A stretch of 55,611 nt of DNA. Source: Rhizobium sp. (GTDB taxonomy: Bacteria; Pseudomonadota; Alphaproteobacteria; Rhizobiales; Rhizobiaceae). The translations under genes and the position numbers were made by a program. The stretch is taken from assembly GCA_028290545.1 (NCBI GenBank), contig JAQGJP010000010.1, forward strand, positions 1 through 55,611. The letters run 5' to 3'. This document shows positions 42,463 to 50,961 of the stretch, piece after piece; within the stretch, counting starts at the first letter, position 1; each line of letters starts with the position of its first letter. Under the pieces are notes generated by a model. That model was not told where the DNA came from and searched no databases. It worked only from the letters and a program-made list of their open reading frames with translations.

Positions 42463-43889
42463 GAGACGATCACCTTGTCGGGGTTCATGATGCCGGCCGG
42501 GTCGAAGGCGTGCTTGATCCGCCGCATCAGGTCGATTTCGATCGGCGGACGGATTGCCGCGAGCTCGTCGCGCTTCAACTGGCCGATGCCATGCTCGGCA
42601 GAGATCGATCCATTGAACGACAGGACCAGCCCGTGGACGATCTCGTTGACCTCGCGCCATCTGCCGATGAAGTCGGCCTTGTCGGCACCGACCGGCTGGG
42701 AAATGTTGTAGTGGATATTGCCGTCGCCGAGATGGCCGAAAGCGCAGATGCGTGCGGCGGGCATATGGGCAAGCACCGCCTTTTCGGCTGCTGCCATGAA
42801 GGCCGGAATCGATGACACAGGCACTGAGACGTCGTGCTTGATCGAGCCGCCCTCCGGTCTCTGGGCGTTCGACATGCTCTCGCGCAGGTGCCAGAAGGCG
42901 CGGGCCTGCGCGGTCGATGCGGCGATCGTTGCATCCCTGATCACACCGGCGGAAAACGCATTTTCCAGCAGCCCCTGCATCATCCGTTCGGCGCTTTCCG
43001 CGCTGTCGAATGTCGAGATATCGATCAGCACATACCAGGGATAGGGCTCGGCCAGCGGGTCGCGAACTCCCGGGATATGCCGGACAGTGAACTCGACGCC
43101 AAGCCGAACCATCAACTCAAATCCGGTCAGCGAAGGGCCGCAGGTCGCCGCCGCCATCTCGAAGAATGCCAGCGCATCTTCCGCGCTTTCCAAACCGGCA
43201 AACGCCACTTGATGGCCGCGCGGGCACGGAAAGAGTTTGAGCACGGCACCGGTGATGACACCCAGCGTGCCTTCTGCGCCGATGAACAGATCGCGCAGGT
43301 CGTAGCCGGTATTGTCTTTCTTGAGCTTGCGCAGTCCGTCCCAGATCTCGCCCGTGGGCAGCACGACTTCCAGACCGAGGCACAGCTGGCGCATATTGCC
43401 ATAGGCAAGCACCTGGGTGCCGCCGGCATTGGTCGAGAGGTTGCCGCCGATCTGGCAACTGCCCTGCGATCCCAGCGACAGCGGAAACAGGCGATCGTGT
43501 TTTGTCGCCACTTCATGGATGGTGTCGAGGATGCAGCCGGCGTCAGTGACCAAAACGTTCGCCGATGTGTCGATTTCCCGCACCCTGTTCATCCGGCTTA
43601 GCGTCAGAAGCACGTCGCTCTTGCCCTCGCGCGGCGTCTGGCCTCCGACATGGCCGGTATTGCCCGATTGCGGCACGATCGGCGTGCCGGTTTCAGTCGC
43701 AAGCCTCATGATCGCGGACACTTCCTCCGTGCTGGCGGGCCGCAGCAGAAGAGGGGAGGCGCCATGGTAGAGCCCCCGCGTTTCGACCAGATGTGGAGCG
43801 ATTTCGGCTGGATCGGTGATCGCGTTCCTGTCACCGACGATGGCCGCGAAGCGTTCGATAAGGGCGGGTTCAAACGAATTCATATACAT
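42459..43889 (-). CDS. GlcD-type FAD-binding oxidoreductase (D-2-hydroxyacid dehydrogenase)
   Basis: 476 residues. FAD-binding PCMH domain: PASTEEVSAIMRLATETGTP, then QSGNTGHVGGQTP and LSLGSQGSCQIGGNLSTNAGG; GAEGTLGVITGAVLKLFP follows. The C-terminal FAD-oxidase domain carries CAFGHLGDGNIHYNISQPVG and SAEHGIGQLKRDEL. This pattern fits D-2-hydroxyglutarate or D-lactate dehydrogenases; the substrate is not decided. The start is ATG 43889 or 43883. Lies three bases after the Sua5-like gene and overlaps modE, a three-gene run. Confidence 0.88.
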   Translation of the reverse strand: MYMNSFEPALIERFAAIVGDRNAITDPAEIAPHLVETRGLYHGASPLLLRPASTEEVSAIMRLATETGTPIVPQSGNTGHVGGQTPREGKSDVLLTLSRMNRVREIDTSANVLVTDAGCILDTIHEVATKHDRLFPLSLGSQGSCQIGGNLSTNAGGTQVLAYGNMRQLCLGLEVVLPTGEIWDGLRKLKKDNTGYDLRDLFIGAEGTLGVITGAVLKLFPCPRGHQVAFAGLESAEDALAFFEMAAATCGPSLTGFELMVRLGVEFTVRHIPGVRDPLAEPYPWYVLIDISTFDSAESAERMMQGLLENAFSAGVIRDATIAASTAQARAFWHLRESMSNAQRPEGGSIKHDVSVPVSSIPAFMAAAEKAVLAHMPAARICAFGHLGDGNIHYNISQPVGADKADFIGRWREVNEIVHGLVLSFNGSISAEHGIGQLKRDELAAIRPPIEIDLMRRIKHAFDPAGIMNPDKVIVS

Positions 43890-43892
43890 TCC

Positions 43893-44864
43893 TCACTGCC
43901 GTGGCGCGGCGGCGCGGGCCAGCCGATCATTGATGGCTTCGCCGAGACTGTCCATCGGCACCGGCGCGAATGCGATCGCGGAGGCTCCCAGCGCATCGGC
44001 CTTTTTCATGATGGCAAACAGGTTCGCCGCCGCTTCCCGAAGATCGCCACCGGGGCTGAGGTCGAATTTCTCCGTCGCGTCTTCGGCTCCGGCGATGTCC
44101 TGGTTGCCGAAATTGACCAATACTTCGCCCTCATGAACCTGCGTCACATTCATGCGGACGCCCGCATTCGGCGCATAGTGCGAGGCGAGCATGCCCGGCG
44201 CCTCGATCGCCTCGGCATGATCCGAGCGCAGCACGTCGATACCGAGCAGATCCTCGATCGTCGTGACATCCAGTCCGCCCGGCCGCAGCAGGCGCACGGC
44301 GTCGCCCTCGACCTTGATGATCGTGCTCTCGACACCGACACCGGCGGCGCCGCCATCGAGAATCAGCCCGATCTTGTCGTCCAGCTCGGCGGCGACATGC
44401 TGCGCCGAGGTTGGGCTGATCCGGCCGGAAATATTGGCGCTCGGGGCGGCGAGCGGCCTGCCAAATGCGGAAATCAGCAGGCCAGCAAACCCTTCGGGGA
44501 CGCGAATGCCGATGGTCGGCAGGCCGGCGGTGCAAAGTTCGTGGATCGGGCTTTCGGGCTTCAGCGGCAGCACCAGCGTCAGTGGACCGGGCCAGAAGGC
44601 TTGCGCCAGCGTGTGGGAGATCGGATCGAACTCCGCATGCAGTACGGCCATTTCGAGGCCGGACATGTGGGCGATCAGCGGGTTGAAGCGCGGTCGGCCC
44701 TTGACCTCATAGATGCGTGAAATCGCCGATGGATTGGTGGCGTCTGCCGCCAGCCCGTAGACGGTCTCGGTGGGAATGGCGACCGGTTCGCCGGATGCAA
44801 GAATGCGGACCGCCTCAGTGAGCGCCCGTTCCGGCTCCATCTCGATGTCGATTAGTTCGGCCAT
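43893..44864 (-). CDS. Sua5/YrdC family threonylcarbamoyl-AMP synthase
   Basis: 323 residues from ATG 44864 (MAELIDIEMEPERALTEAVR). The YrdC domain is marked by GEPVAIPTETVYGLAADATN, YEVKGRPRFNPLIAHM and SANISGRISPTSAQHV. A C-terminal Sua5 domain (GMLASHYAPNAGVRMNVTQV) follows, so this is the long Sua5 form. It makes the precursor for t6A in tRNAs reading ANN codons. An in-frame start 15 codons upstream was not used. First gene of the run with the FAD oxidase and modE. Confidence 0.92.
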   Translation of the reverse strand: MAELIDIEMEPERALTEAVRILASGEPVAIPTETVYGLAADATNPSAISRIYEVKGRPRFNPLIAHMSGLEMAVLHAEFDPISHTLAQAFWPGPLTLVLPLKPESPIHELCTAGLPTIGIRVPEGFAGLLISAFGRPLAAPSANISGRISPTSAQHVAAELDDKIGLILDGGAAGVGVESTIIKVEGDAVRLLRPGGLDVTTIEDLLGIDVLRSDHAEAIEAPGMLASHYAPNAGVRMNVTQVHEGEVLVNFGNQDIAGAEDATEKFDLSPGGDLREAAANLFAIMKKADALGASAIAFAPVPMDSLGEAINDRLARAAAPRQ

Positions 44865-44934
44865 GACTCGCCGCCTGAGAACATTTCTGCGGAGGCTATA
44901 ACGCGGCAATGCTACCTTGCCAAGCAGACAGAAA

Positions 44935-45561
44935 TCACATCGCCCGGATGACTTTGCGGATGACCTCGTGCTTGGCCCCCATCATCAACACGTTCTTCAT
45001 CGCCGCCTTCGGATCATTCGTGCGAAAGAGGATGCCGTCGCCACGGACATTCTTGTTGACCGCGAGCTTCTGCAGCTCGTCATTCTTTTCAACCGCAATC
45101 GCGAAATACATGCGGCCGGCGCGCATGTTGATCCTTTCGAAAGCCAGTTCGTCAGCGGCGATATCGGCAAAGAAATTGGCGATGTAGAATGCCCACTTGA
45201 TGTCCTTGAATTCCGCGAAACTGGATTTTGCTGCCGTCACGTGACAGTAGCCGAGATGCGGCGTTCCCTTCAGGGTGCGGTGGAAGAGCAGCCTCGGGAA
45301 CTGGATGGACCTGTGGAAATTGTTCAGTCGCTGGTGTGTCGTGTCGCCGGCGTTGACGAGATACTTGCCCGTCCGCTGGGCAACTTCTTCATAGGAGAGA
45401 TAACGCTTCTGAACCGCATCCCAGTTCGGTCGATTGCGATCGATCCGGCCGGTGCGAAGGAATTCCGACTCCTTGGCCGGGAGCATGCTTTTCCGTTTTT
45501 CGGTTTCGAAATAGCGTATATCCGCCATGGTCGATAAAAGCTCAGAAGACTGTTCTTGCAT
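44935..45561 (-). CDS. Conserved hypothetical protein
   Basis: 208 residues from ATG 45561 (MQEQSSELLSTMADIRYFET). Basic, without signal peptide or membrane helix. Blocks such as SIQFPRLLFHRTLKGTPHLGYCHVT (core FPRLLFHRTLKGTPHLG) and KWAFYIANFFADIAADELAF look like a conserved domain. I believe this is a rhizobial DUF (possibly DUF6656) but cannot verify. A TTG six codons upstream is a possible start. Function unknown. Confidence 0.65.
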   Translation of the reverse strand: MQEQSSELLSTMADIRYFETEKRKSMLPAKESEFLRTGRIDRNRPNWDAVQKRYLSYEEVAQRTGKYLVNAGDTTHQRLNNFHRSIQFPRLLFHRTLKGTPHLGYCHVTAAKSSFAEFKDIKWAFYIANFFADIAADELAFERINMRAGRMYFAIAVEKNDELQKLAVNKNVRGDGILFRTNDPKAAMKNVLMMGAKHEVIRKVIRAM

Positions 45562-45645
45562 AAGCCTACTCTCAAGCAACTTAATGAATGCCTAAGAACT
45601 AGAGGCCAGGGGTTTCGCGAGGCTTGCCCGCGGACGACGCAGGCA

Positions 45646-46599
45646 CTAATTTAGCGCGGTTTCCACCGGTTTTATGCGCGGTGCAGCGTAAACGACCCGA
45701 GCGCCGATGCCATGCGGCATGCTGGTGCCGTAAGCGCCGCTGACGTTGACCAGAAATTGCAGCGCCGGCGGCCTTTCAGGCAGCAGTTCGCCCTGTTTCC
45801 AGTTTTTCGCAAGTTCGGCCCGCGCCATCGGCACGGTGTTGACATCGATATCGTCGAGCGTGCCTTCGATCCGCATCGGACAGGCGAGCTTGCCGCAATT
45901 TGAAGATGAGGCGAACTGCCAGAGCAGGTAGTTATTCCAGTTCCCCATCGGGAACACGCCCTTGATCTCCGGCTTGTAGCGCGCATACCAGAGCGGCAGC
46001 CGCGACAGCAGCCGGTGTTCCTCGCGATGCGAGGCGATAAAGCGTGCCGTGTCATGGTTGATGTACAATACCGGATAACGGCCCGTGCGTGTCTTGATGT
46101 GGCGCGCGAAGATCGCCGCATCGTCCAGTGACATGAATTGTTTGCTGTCGAGACTTTCGAGGTCGAGAACCATCATGTCGTCGGGACCCGGCGTGGCATA
46201 GTCGAGAAAATGATTGGCCTGGTCGATCGGATTGCCGGGCCGGGCAAGGTGATAGGCGCCCCAGAGCAGACCGTTGGCTTTCGCGAGCATGCGGCGTGTC
46301 TGGTAAAGCTCGCGGCTGACGGAATATTTGCGCCACATCGTCTTGCAATGGGCAACACTGTCGCCGCGGTTTCGCTTCGAGCAGTCATAGACTTCGGGCA
46401 GGCCATCGGATGCTTTGGAGATGAAGCCGGCGATACGCTTGTTGGTGACCAGCTTTTCCCACTCGATGATGTTGAGTTCATAGGCATCGATCACCAATGC
46501 CGTTTCCTTGTTCTTCCAAGGCTCGTTGTCGAGTGCATGCACGGCTTTCACGCCGCAAAGCGCCAGCAGGCTGAACGCAAATATCACTAACTTCTTCAT
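45646..46599 (-). CDS. Exported glycoside hydrolase family 25 (lysozyme-like) protein
   Basis: 317 residues. Signal peptide MKKLVIFAFSLLALCGVKAV (cleaved near HALDN). GH25 pattern: ALVIDAYELNIIEWEKL (first strand, here DAYE instead of the usual DVS), GFISKASDG, WGAYHLARPGNPIDQANHFL, MVLDLESLDS (catalytic DxE), YPVLYINH and LPLWYARY, LWQFASS. Probably cuts peptidoglycan between MurNAc and GlcNAc. The first-strand change at the usual D-x-S may alter activity. Alone on the minus strand. Confidence 0.85.
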   Translation of the reverse strand: MKKLVIFAFSLLALCGVKAVHALDNEPWKNKETALVIDAYELNIIEWEKLVTNKRIAGFISKASDGLPEVYDCSKRNRGDSVAHCKTMWRKYSVSRELYQTRRMLAKANGLLWGAYHLARPGNPIDQANHFLDYATPGPDDMMVLDLESLDSKQFMSLDDAAIFARHIKTRTGRYPVLYINHDTARFIASHREEHRLLSRLPLWYARYKPEIKGVFPMGNWNNYLLWQFASSSNCGKLACPMRIEGTLDDIDVNTVPMARAELAKNWKQGELLPERPPALQFLVNVSGAYGTSMPHGIGARVVYAAPRIKPVETALN

Positions 46600-46722
46600 A
46601 ACCCATCCGCCACAGGTTCAAACTTGAATCGTGGGGCAATAGGGTTAACAAATGGTTAAAATAAGATCTGCCTAATATTGCGGGGCAGCATTGTGCCGTC
46701 GACGGGGGAAAGATCCATGCGT

Positions 46723-47226
46723 CTACAGCGGCAGGATAGCGCCGAGACTGCCGAGAACCTTCGGTGAAAACGCTTCCGGCAGGATACGGCGTTTCATCTT
46801 GCCAAGAATGTTGCGGAGCGCCATCACTTGTCTGGAATAGGGGTGGCGAACGAAAGCGATCTTGCGCAGGTAGTCGTCGATTTCCCAGAGAGCTTTGGTA
46901 TCCTTGGCGAAATAGGCGATATCGCCGGCGTTCAATGTTCGGTTCGCGCCGCTCTGCGAGGTCACGCGCACGGAGCCCTGGAGGATGACGACCGTTTCCT
47001 CATTGTGAAACGTCCACCAGAAACTGCCCGCGGTACATTCCCAGATATTGGTCGAGGCCTTGCCGTCGATGCTGGGCGAATGCAGGCCGGCCCGTGCGAC
47101 GGGGTTCCCCGACACGATCCATTCAGGATTGATCGGCGCGTCGTCAAGCACGACATCTTCGGGTGGCGCAGCAATGAACTGCGGATCTTCCGCCTGGAAT
47201 GCGACCGAAGTGCCGAATGACGACAT
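46723..47226 (-). CDS. Cupin domain protein (DUF861-like)
   Basis: 168 residues from ATG 47226 (MSSFGTSVAFQAEDPQFIAA), with GGGGAG in front. The cupin fold is visible in GSFWWTFHNEETVVILQGSV and NAGDIAYFAKDTKALWEIDD, the latter the EutQ/DUF861-type second motif. The C-terminal 35 residues (YLRKIAFVRHPYSRQVMALR) are an extra tail. The frame remains open upstream to 47850, but that part is antisense to the SDR gene. Divergent from the SDR gene with a palindrome between. Confidence 0.78.
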   Translation of the reverse strand: MSSFGTSVAFQAEDPQFIAAPPEDVVLDDAPINPEWIVSGNPVARAGLHSPSIDGKASTNIWECTAGSFWWTFHNEETVVILQGSVRVTSQSGANRTLNAGDIAYFAKDTKALWEIDDYLRKIAFVRHPYSRQVMALRNILGKMKRRILPEAFSPKVLGSLGAILPL

Positions 47227-47307
47227 GAAAGCTCCCCACTTATCAATCACGCCCTGTCTGACACAAAAAATATATGAAACCGTTGAACCGGACGTTACAA
47301 TTTGATC

Positions 47308-47317
47308 GAACATGTTC
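47308..47317. promoter_or_regulatory. Palindrome between divergent cupin and SDR genes
   Basis: GAACATGTTC, a perfect 10-base palindrome about midway between the two starts (47226 and 47387). Could be an operator shared by both genes; no regulator gene is nearby. Confidence 0.3.
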
Positions 47318-47386
47318 CACATGCGCTGAACCGGCTGACATCGGGGCCAAATCCGGCGCAATGCAAATCTGTTGAAGGACGAAATC

Positions 47387-47986
47387 ATGAAAATTCTCGT
47401 GGTCGGCGCAAGCGGTACTCTGGGCAAAGCCGTCGTTTCCGAACTCTCCAAGCGCCATGAGGTGATCTCCGCCTCGCGAAATGGCGACGTCAGGGTCGAT
47501 GTCAAGGACGTCGCCAGCATCAAGGCGATGTTCGAGACGGTCGGCAAGCTCGATGCGATCGTCTTCACCGCCGGCAAGGCGCATTTCGGCCCGCTCTCCG
47601 GCATGACGCCAGAACTGATGGATGTCGGAATCAGGGACAAGCTGATGGGCCAGGTCAATCTTGTGCTGTCGGGCACGGAATACCTTAACGACGGAGGTTC
47701 GTTCACGCTCGTCAGCGGCATTCTGGGCTCCGAGCCGATCAAGGCCGGCACCAATGCCGGCATGGTCAATGGCGCGATCGACTCGTTCGTGATTTCCGCG
47801 GCGATCGAACTGCCGCGCGGCATTCGCATCAATTCAGTCAGCGCCACCATGTTTGAGGAAGCGCTCGAACATTACGGTCCGTTCTTCCGCGGTTTCAAGC
47901 CGGTTCCGGTTGCCGATGTGGCGCTGGCCTTCTCCAGAAGCGTCGAGGGCGCCACCACCGGCAAGGTCTTCAAGGTGGGGTACTAG
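47387..47986 (+). CDS. Short-chain dehydrogenase/reductase
   Basis: 199 residues from ATG 47387 (MKILVVGASGTLGKAVVSEL), with GAAGGA upstream. Rossmann GxxGxxG variant GASGTLG binds NAD(P). The usual NAG strand appears as IVFTAGKAHFG. The catalytic YxxxK pair is replaced: the region reads SGILGSEPIKAGTNAGMVNG, so the usual tyrosine is missing. This small SDR group (SnoaL/atypical) keeps cofactor binding; activity is uncertain. Its stop shares CTAG with the stop of the convergent ZntB-like gene. Confidence 0.8.
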   Translation: MKILVVGASGTLGKAVVSELSKRHEVISASRNGDVRVDVKDVASIKAMFETVGKLDAIVFTAGKAHFGPLSGMTPELMDVGIRDKLMGQVNLVLSGTEYLNDGGSFTLVSGILGSEPIKAGTNAGMVNGAIDSFVISAAIELPRGIRINSVSATMFEEALEHYGPFFRGFKPVPVADVALAFSRSVEGATTGKVFKVGY

Positions 47987-48975
47987 AGAATCCGCGCACG
48001 CCGCAATGCAAACCAGGCGAGCCCCACCGAAATGGCGATGATGATGCCGGCAAACACCGTGCCGCCATCGGTATGGGCAAACGGCAGGTTCTCGGTATTC
48101 ATTCCGAAGAAGCCGGTCACCAGCGTCGGCGGCATCAGGAAAGCGGTTGCCAGCGACAGGATGTAGAGGTGGCGGTTGGTCTCGGACGAGGAACGCGAAT
48201 CGATGTCCTCGTGCAGCAGCCGCGCCCGTTCCTGCAGCGAGAACACATCGCGCTCGACAGTTTCGATCCGTTCCGTCAGCTTTTGGGCAATGTCCTGGAA
48301 ACCGTCCGGCGCCTCGTCGTCATCGGCGGCAACGGCACGGCGCAGCAGCGCCAGTTCAGTTCTCAAGTGCCGGTGCAGCTTGACGATCGTCCGACGCGCC
48401 GGCGCCAGCTTGTGCCGTTCGTCGCGCGGGGCATTCTCGTAAACAAAATCCTCGATGACGTTCAGTTCCTCGTTGATCTCCAGCACGATCGCCATCACCG
48501 TCCGCTGGAATTCGATTACCAGCGTGCCCAATACATCCATCGGACCACGGATTTTAGCGCTTTTCTCGATCGCAGTTCGGGCACGATCGACGCTGCGCAG
48601 CGGATGCAGCCGCGTGGTGACGATCATCCGGTCGGTCAGGGCGAAATGCAGCCAGCCGATCTCGGAAGTCATCTCGTCGAAGCCGCGCTGGAAATCGACC
48701 AGCGTGCCGCAGACCAGATCGCGCGATACAGACAATGTCGCATGCGGATCGCGGCTGGTCAGCGCCTGGCACGCTTCAAGGGGCAGGTCGGGCAGCGAGT
48801 CCAGCAATCCGGGCACGCGCGCATCACTAAGGCCGAGATGCAGCCAGGTGAAGCCGCTACCTGCCCGCAATTCGTCGATGCTGCATTGCGTTGACAGCCG
48901 TTCGCACTGTCCGGTTTCAGGAAGGAAACGATGCGCCCAGACAAAGCCGGGAATAGTCGAGTCGGCAAGCTCCAT
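47983..48975 (-). CDS. zntB: CorA-family zinc transporter (ZntB-like)
   Basis: 330 residues from ATG 48975 (MELADSTIPGFVWAHRFLPE), with AGAAGGA in front; an ATG two codons upstream is also possible. Cytoplasmic domain with WLHLGLSDARV and LVIEFQRTVMAIVLEINEEL. Two C-terminal helices flank FFGMNTENLPF, the GMN loop in the form typical of ZntB. In enteric bacteria ZntB moves Zn2+ with protons; direction and ion here are inferred from family. Divergent from acyl-CoA dehydrogenase. Confidence 0.85.
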   Translation of the reverse strand: MELADSTIPGFVWAHRFLPETGQCERLSTQCSIDELRAGSGFTWLHLGLSDARVPGLLDSLPDLPLEACQALTSRDPHATLSVSRDLVCGTLVDFQRGFDEMTSEIGWLHFALTDRMIVTTRLHPLRSVDRARTAIEKSAKIRGPMDVLGTLVIEFQRTVMAIVLEINEELNVIEDFVYENAPRDERHKLAPARRTIVKLHRHLRTELALLRRAVAADDDEAPDGFQDIAQKLTERIETVERDVFSLQERARLLHEDIDSRSSSETNRHLYILSLATAFLMPPTLVTGFFGMNTENLPFAHTDGGTVFAGIIIAISVGLAWFALRRARIL

Positions 48976-49062
48976 GGGCATCCTTCTCTGGAAGATTTCA
49001 GAGGCATAGACCTGCTGTATGACAGTTGTGTAACGGCCATGCCCGTGACACATGCCATCAAA

Positions 49063-49078
49063 TTTACGTTTACGTAAA
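49063..49078. promoter_or_regulatory. LiuR-like palindrome upstream of acyl-CoA dehydrogenase
   Basis: TTTACGT-TT-ACGTAAA, a perfect seven-base inverted repeat with two central bases, about 95 bases before the acyl-CoA dehydrogenase start. It resembles, as I remember it, the operator of the MerR-type regulator LiuR that controls branched-chain amino acid and fatty acid catabolism. Confidence 0.5.
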
Positions 49079-49172
49079 AATCAAATAGTCCGAAAGTGAA
49101 AGTGGAAGTGGATTTCGGGCTACGAATCCGTATTCTGGCGAAAATGCCATGATCATGTGGGGAGGAACGCGG

Positions 49173-50951
49173 ATGTACAAGGCGCCGGTCGATGAGATCG
49201 CCTTCACCCTCAAAAGCGTTGCCGACCTCGGGGATATCGTCGGAAGGGGGCAATTTGCCGACCTGAGCGAAGACCTGGTCGATGCCATTCTCACAGAAGC
49301 CGGGCGCTTCGCAACGGAAGAAATCGCACCGCTCGGCGATGTCGGCGACAGGCAGGGCGTGAGGCTGATCGATGGCGCCGTCAAGACGCCGGACGGCTGG
49401 GCAGCCACCTACAAGGCGTGGGCGGAAGGCGGCTGGAACTCGCTGACGGCCTCCGAGGAATTCGGTGGCCAGAACTTGCCGCATATGCTGCTGGTCGCGA
49501 CATTCGAGATGTGGAACAGCGGCTCGATGGGTTTTGCCATCGGCCCGACCTTGACGATCGGCGCGGTCGAAGCGCTGCAGGCGCATGGGTCGGATGCGAT
49601 CAAGGCGATGTACCTGCCGAAGATGATCTCCGGCGAATGGACCGCCTCGATGAACCTGACGGAATCGCAGGCCGGTTCCGATGTCGGCGCCCTCAAGACC
49701 CGCGCCGAGCGCCGCGATGACGGCAGCTACCGCATTTTCGGCCAGAAGATCTTCATCACCTATGGCGAGCACGATCTGACGGACAATATCATCCATCTGG
49801 TGCTGGCAAGGCTGCCGGATGCGCCGGCCGGCACGCGCGGCATTTCGCTGTTCGTGGTGCCGAAATTCCTGGTCAATGATGATGGTTCGCTCGGTGCCCG
49901 TAACGACGTCCACTGCCATTCGCTCGAGCACAAGCTCGGCATTCATGCCTCGCCGACTTGCACGATGATCTATGGTGACGGCAGGTTCGGGGATGAGAAA
50001 GGCGCGATCGGCTGGCTGGTCGGCGAGGAGAACAAGGGCCTCGCCTGCATGTTCACGATGATGAACAATGCCCGCCTCGCAGTCGGCATGCAGGGCGTCG
50101 CGGTCTGCGAGGCCGCCACTCAAAAAGCCATTCAGTATGCCCACGAGCGTCTGCAGGGCCGCGCGCCCGGCTGGAAGGGCGAGGGCATGAGCCCGATCAT
50201 CGAACATCCGGATGTGAGCCGCATGCTGGTGACGATGAAGGTGCTGACGCAAGGGTCGCGCGCAATTGCCTATGCCTGTGCCCAGGCGATAGACATGAGC
50301 CACGTGACCGAGGGCGAGGCCAGGACATTCTGGGAGGAACGCGCCAATCTCCTGACCCCTCTCGCCAAGAGCTTCCCGACCGATATGGGCGTCGAGGTCG
50401 CCTCGCTCGGCGTGCAGGTGCACGGCGGCATGGGCTTTATCGAGGAAACGGGTGCTGCCCGCCTGCTGCGCGACGCCCGTATCGCGCCGATCTATGAAGG
50501 CACCAATGGTATCCAGGCGATCGACCTGATCGGTCGCAAGCTGCAGCAATCCGGCGGCGCGCATATCCGAACCTTTATCAGTGAGATGCGGGAGATCGTC
50601 GAACAGGTGCGCGGCTCCAACCGTGCCTTTGGTCGAACGGCGGAAAAACTCGCCGAATCCATTGCCGATCTCGAACAGGCAACCGAATGGATGCTGGCGT
50701 CTGTCGGTGCCGGCCGCATGGTCGAAGCGCTGTCGGGCGCCACGCCCTACCAGCGACAGTTCGGCCTGACGCTGACGGGTGTCTATCTCGCCAAGGGCGG
50801 GCTGGCTGAGACCGCCGACGGCAAGGACGGGGGACGGATCGGGCTCGCACGGTTTGCGGCGGAAAACCTGTTGTCCGAGACGGCGGCACTCAAGGATCGC
50901 GTTATCAATGGTGCCGAGAGTCTTGCGGCGGCACGCGCCGCACTCGGCTGA
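49173..50951 (+). CDS. Acyl-CoA dehydrogenase (long C-terminal-extended type)
   Basis: 592 residues from ATG 49173 (MYKAPVDEIAFTLKSVADLG), with GGGGAGGA in front; an earlier ATG at 49149 is less likely. FAD enzyme with LTESQAGSDVGALKTRAERR, the substrate/FAD loop, and VHGGMGFIEETGAARLLRDA. The catalytic glutamate is in RIAPIYEGTNGIQAIDL. The extra C-terminal domain (about 470-592) is the extended acyl-CoA dehydrogenase type as in DmdC/FadE5-like proteins. Operon with the enoyl-CoA hydratase. Confidence 0.92.
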   Translation: MYKAPVDEIAFTLKSVADLGDIVGRGQFADLSEDLVDAILTEAGRFATEEIAPLGDVGDRQGVRLIDGAVKTPDGWAATYKAWAEGGWNSLTASEEFGGQNLPHMLLVATFEMWNSGSMGFAIGPTLTIGAVEALQAHGSDAIKAMYLPKMISGEWTASMNLTESQAGSDVGALKTRAERRDDGSYRIFGQKIFITYGEHDLTDNIIHLVLARLPDAPAGTRGISLFVVPKFLVNDDGSLGARNDVHCHSLEHKLGIHASPTCTMIYGDGRFGDEKGAIGWLVGEENKGLACMFTMMNNARLAVGMQGVAVCEAATQKAIQYAHERLQGRAPGWKGEGMSPIIEHPDVSRMLVTMKVLTQGSRAIAYACAQAIDMSHVTEGEARTFWEERANLLTPLAKSFPTDMGVEVASLGVQVHGGMGFIEETGAARLLRDARIAPIYEGTNGIQAIDLIGRKLQQSGGAHIRTFISEMREIVEQVRGSNRAFGRTAEKLAESIADLEQATEWMLASVGAGRMVEALSGATPYQRQFGLTLTGVYLAKGGLAETADGKDGGRIGLARFAAENLLSETAALKDRVINGAESLAAARAALG

Positions 50952-50961
50952 AAGGAAGAGA

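Noticed and set aside
47227..47850. Upstream extension of the cupin protein
   Set aside because: It is antisense to the SDR gene and has no family similarity; ATG 47226 with GGGGAG is preferred.
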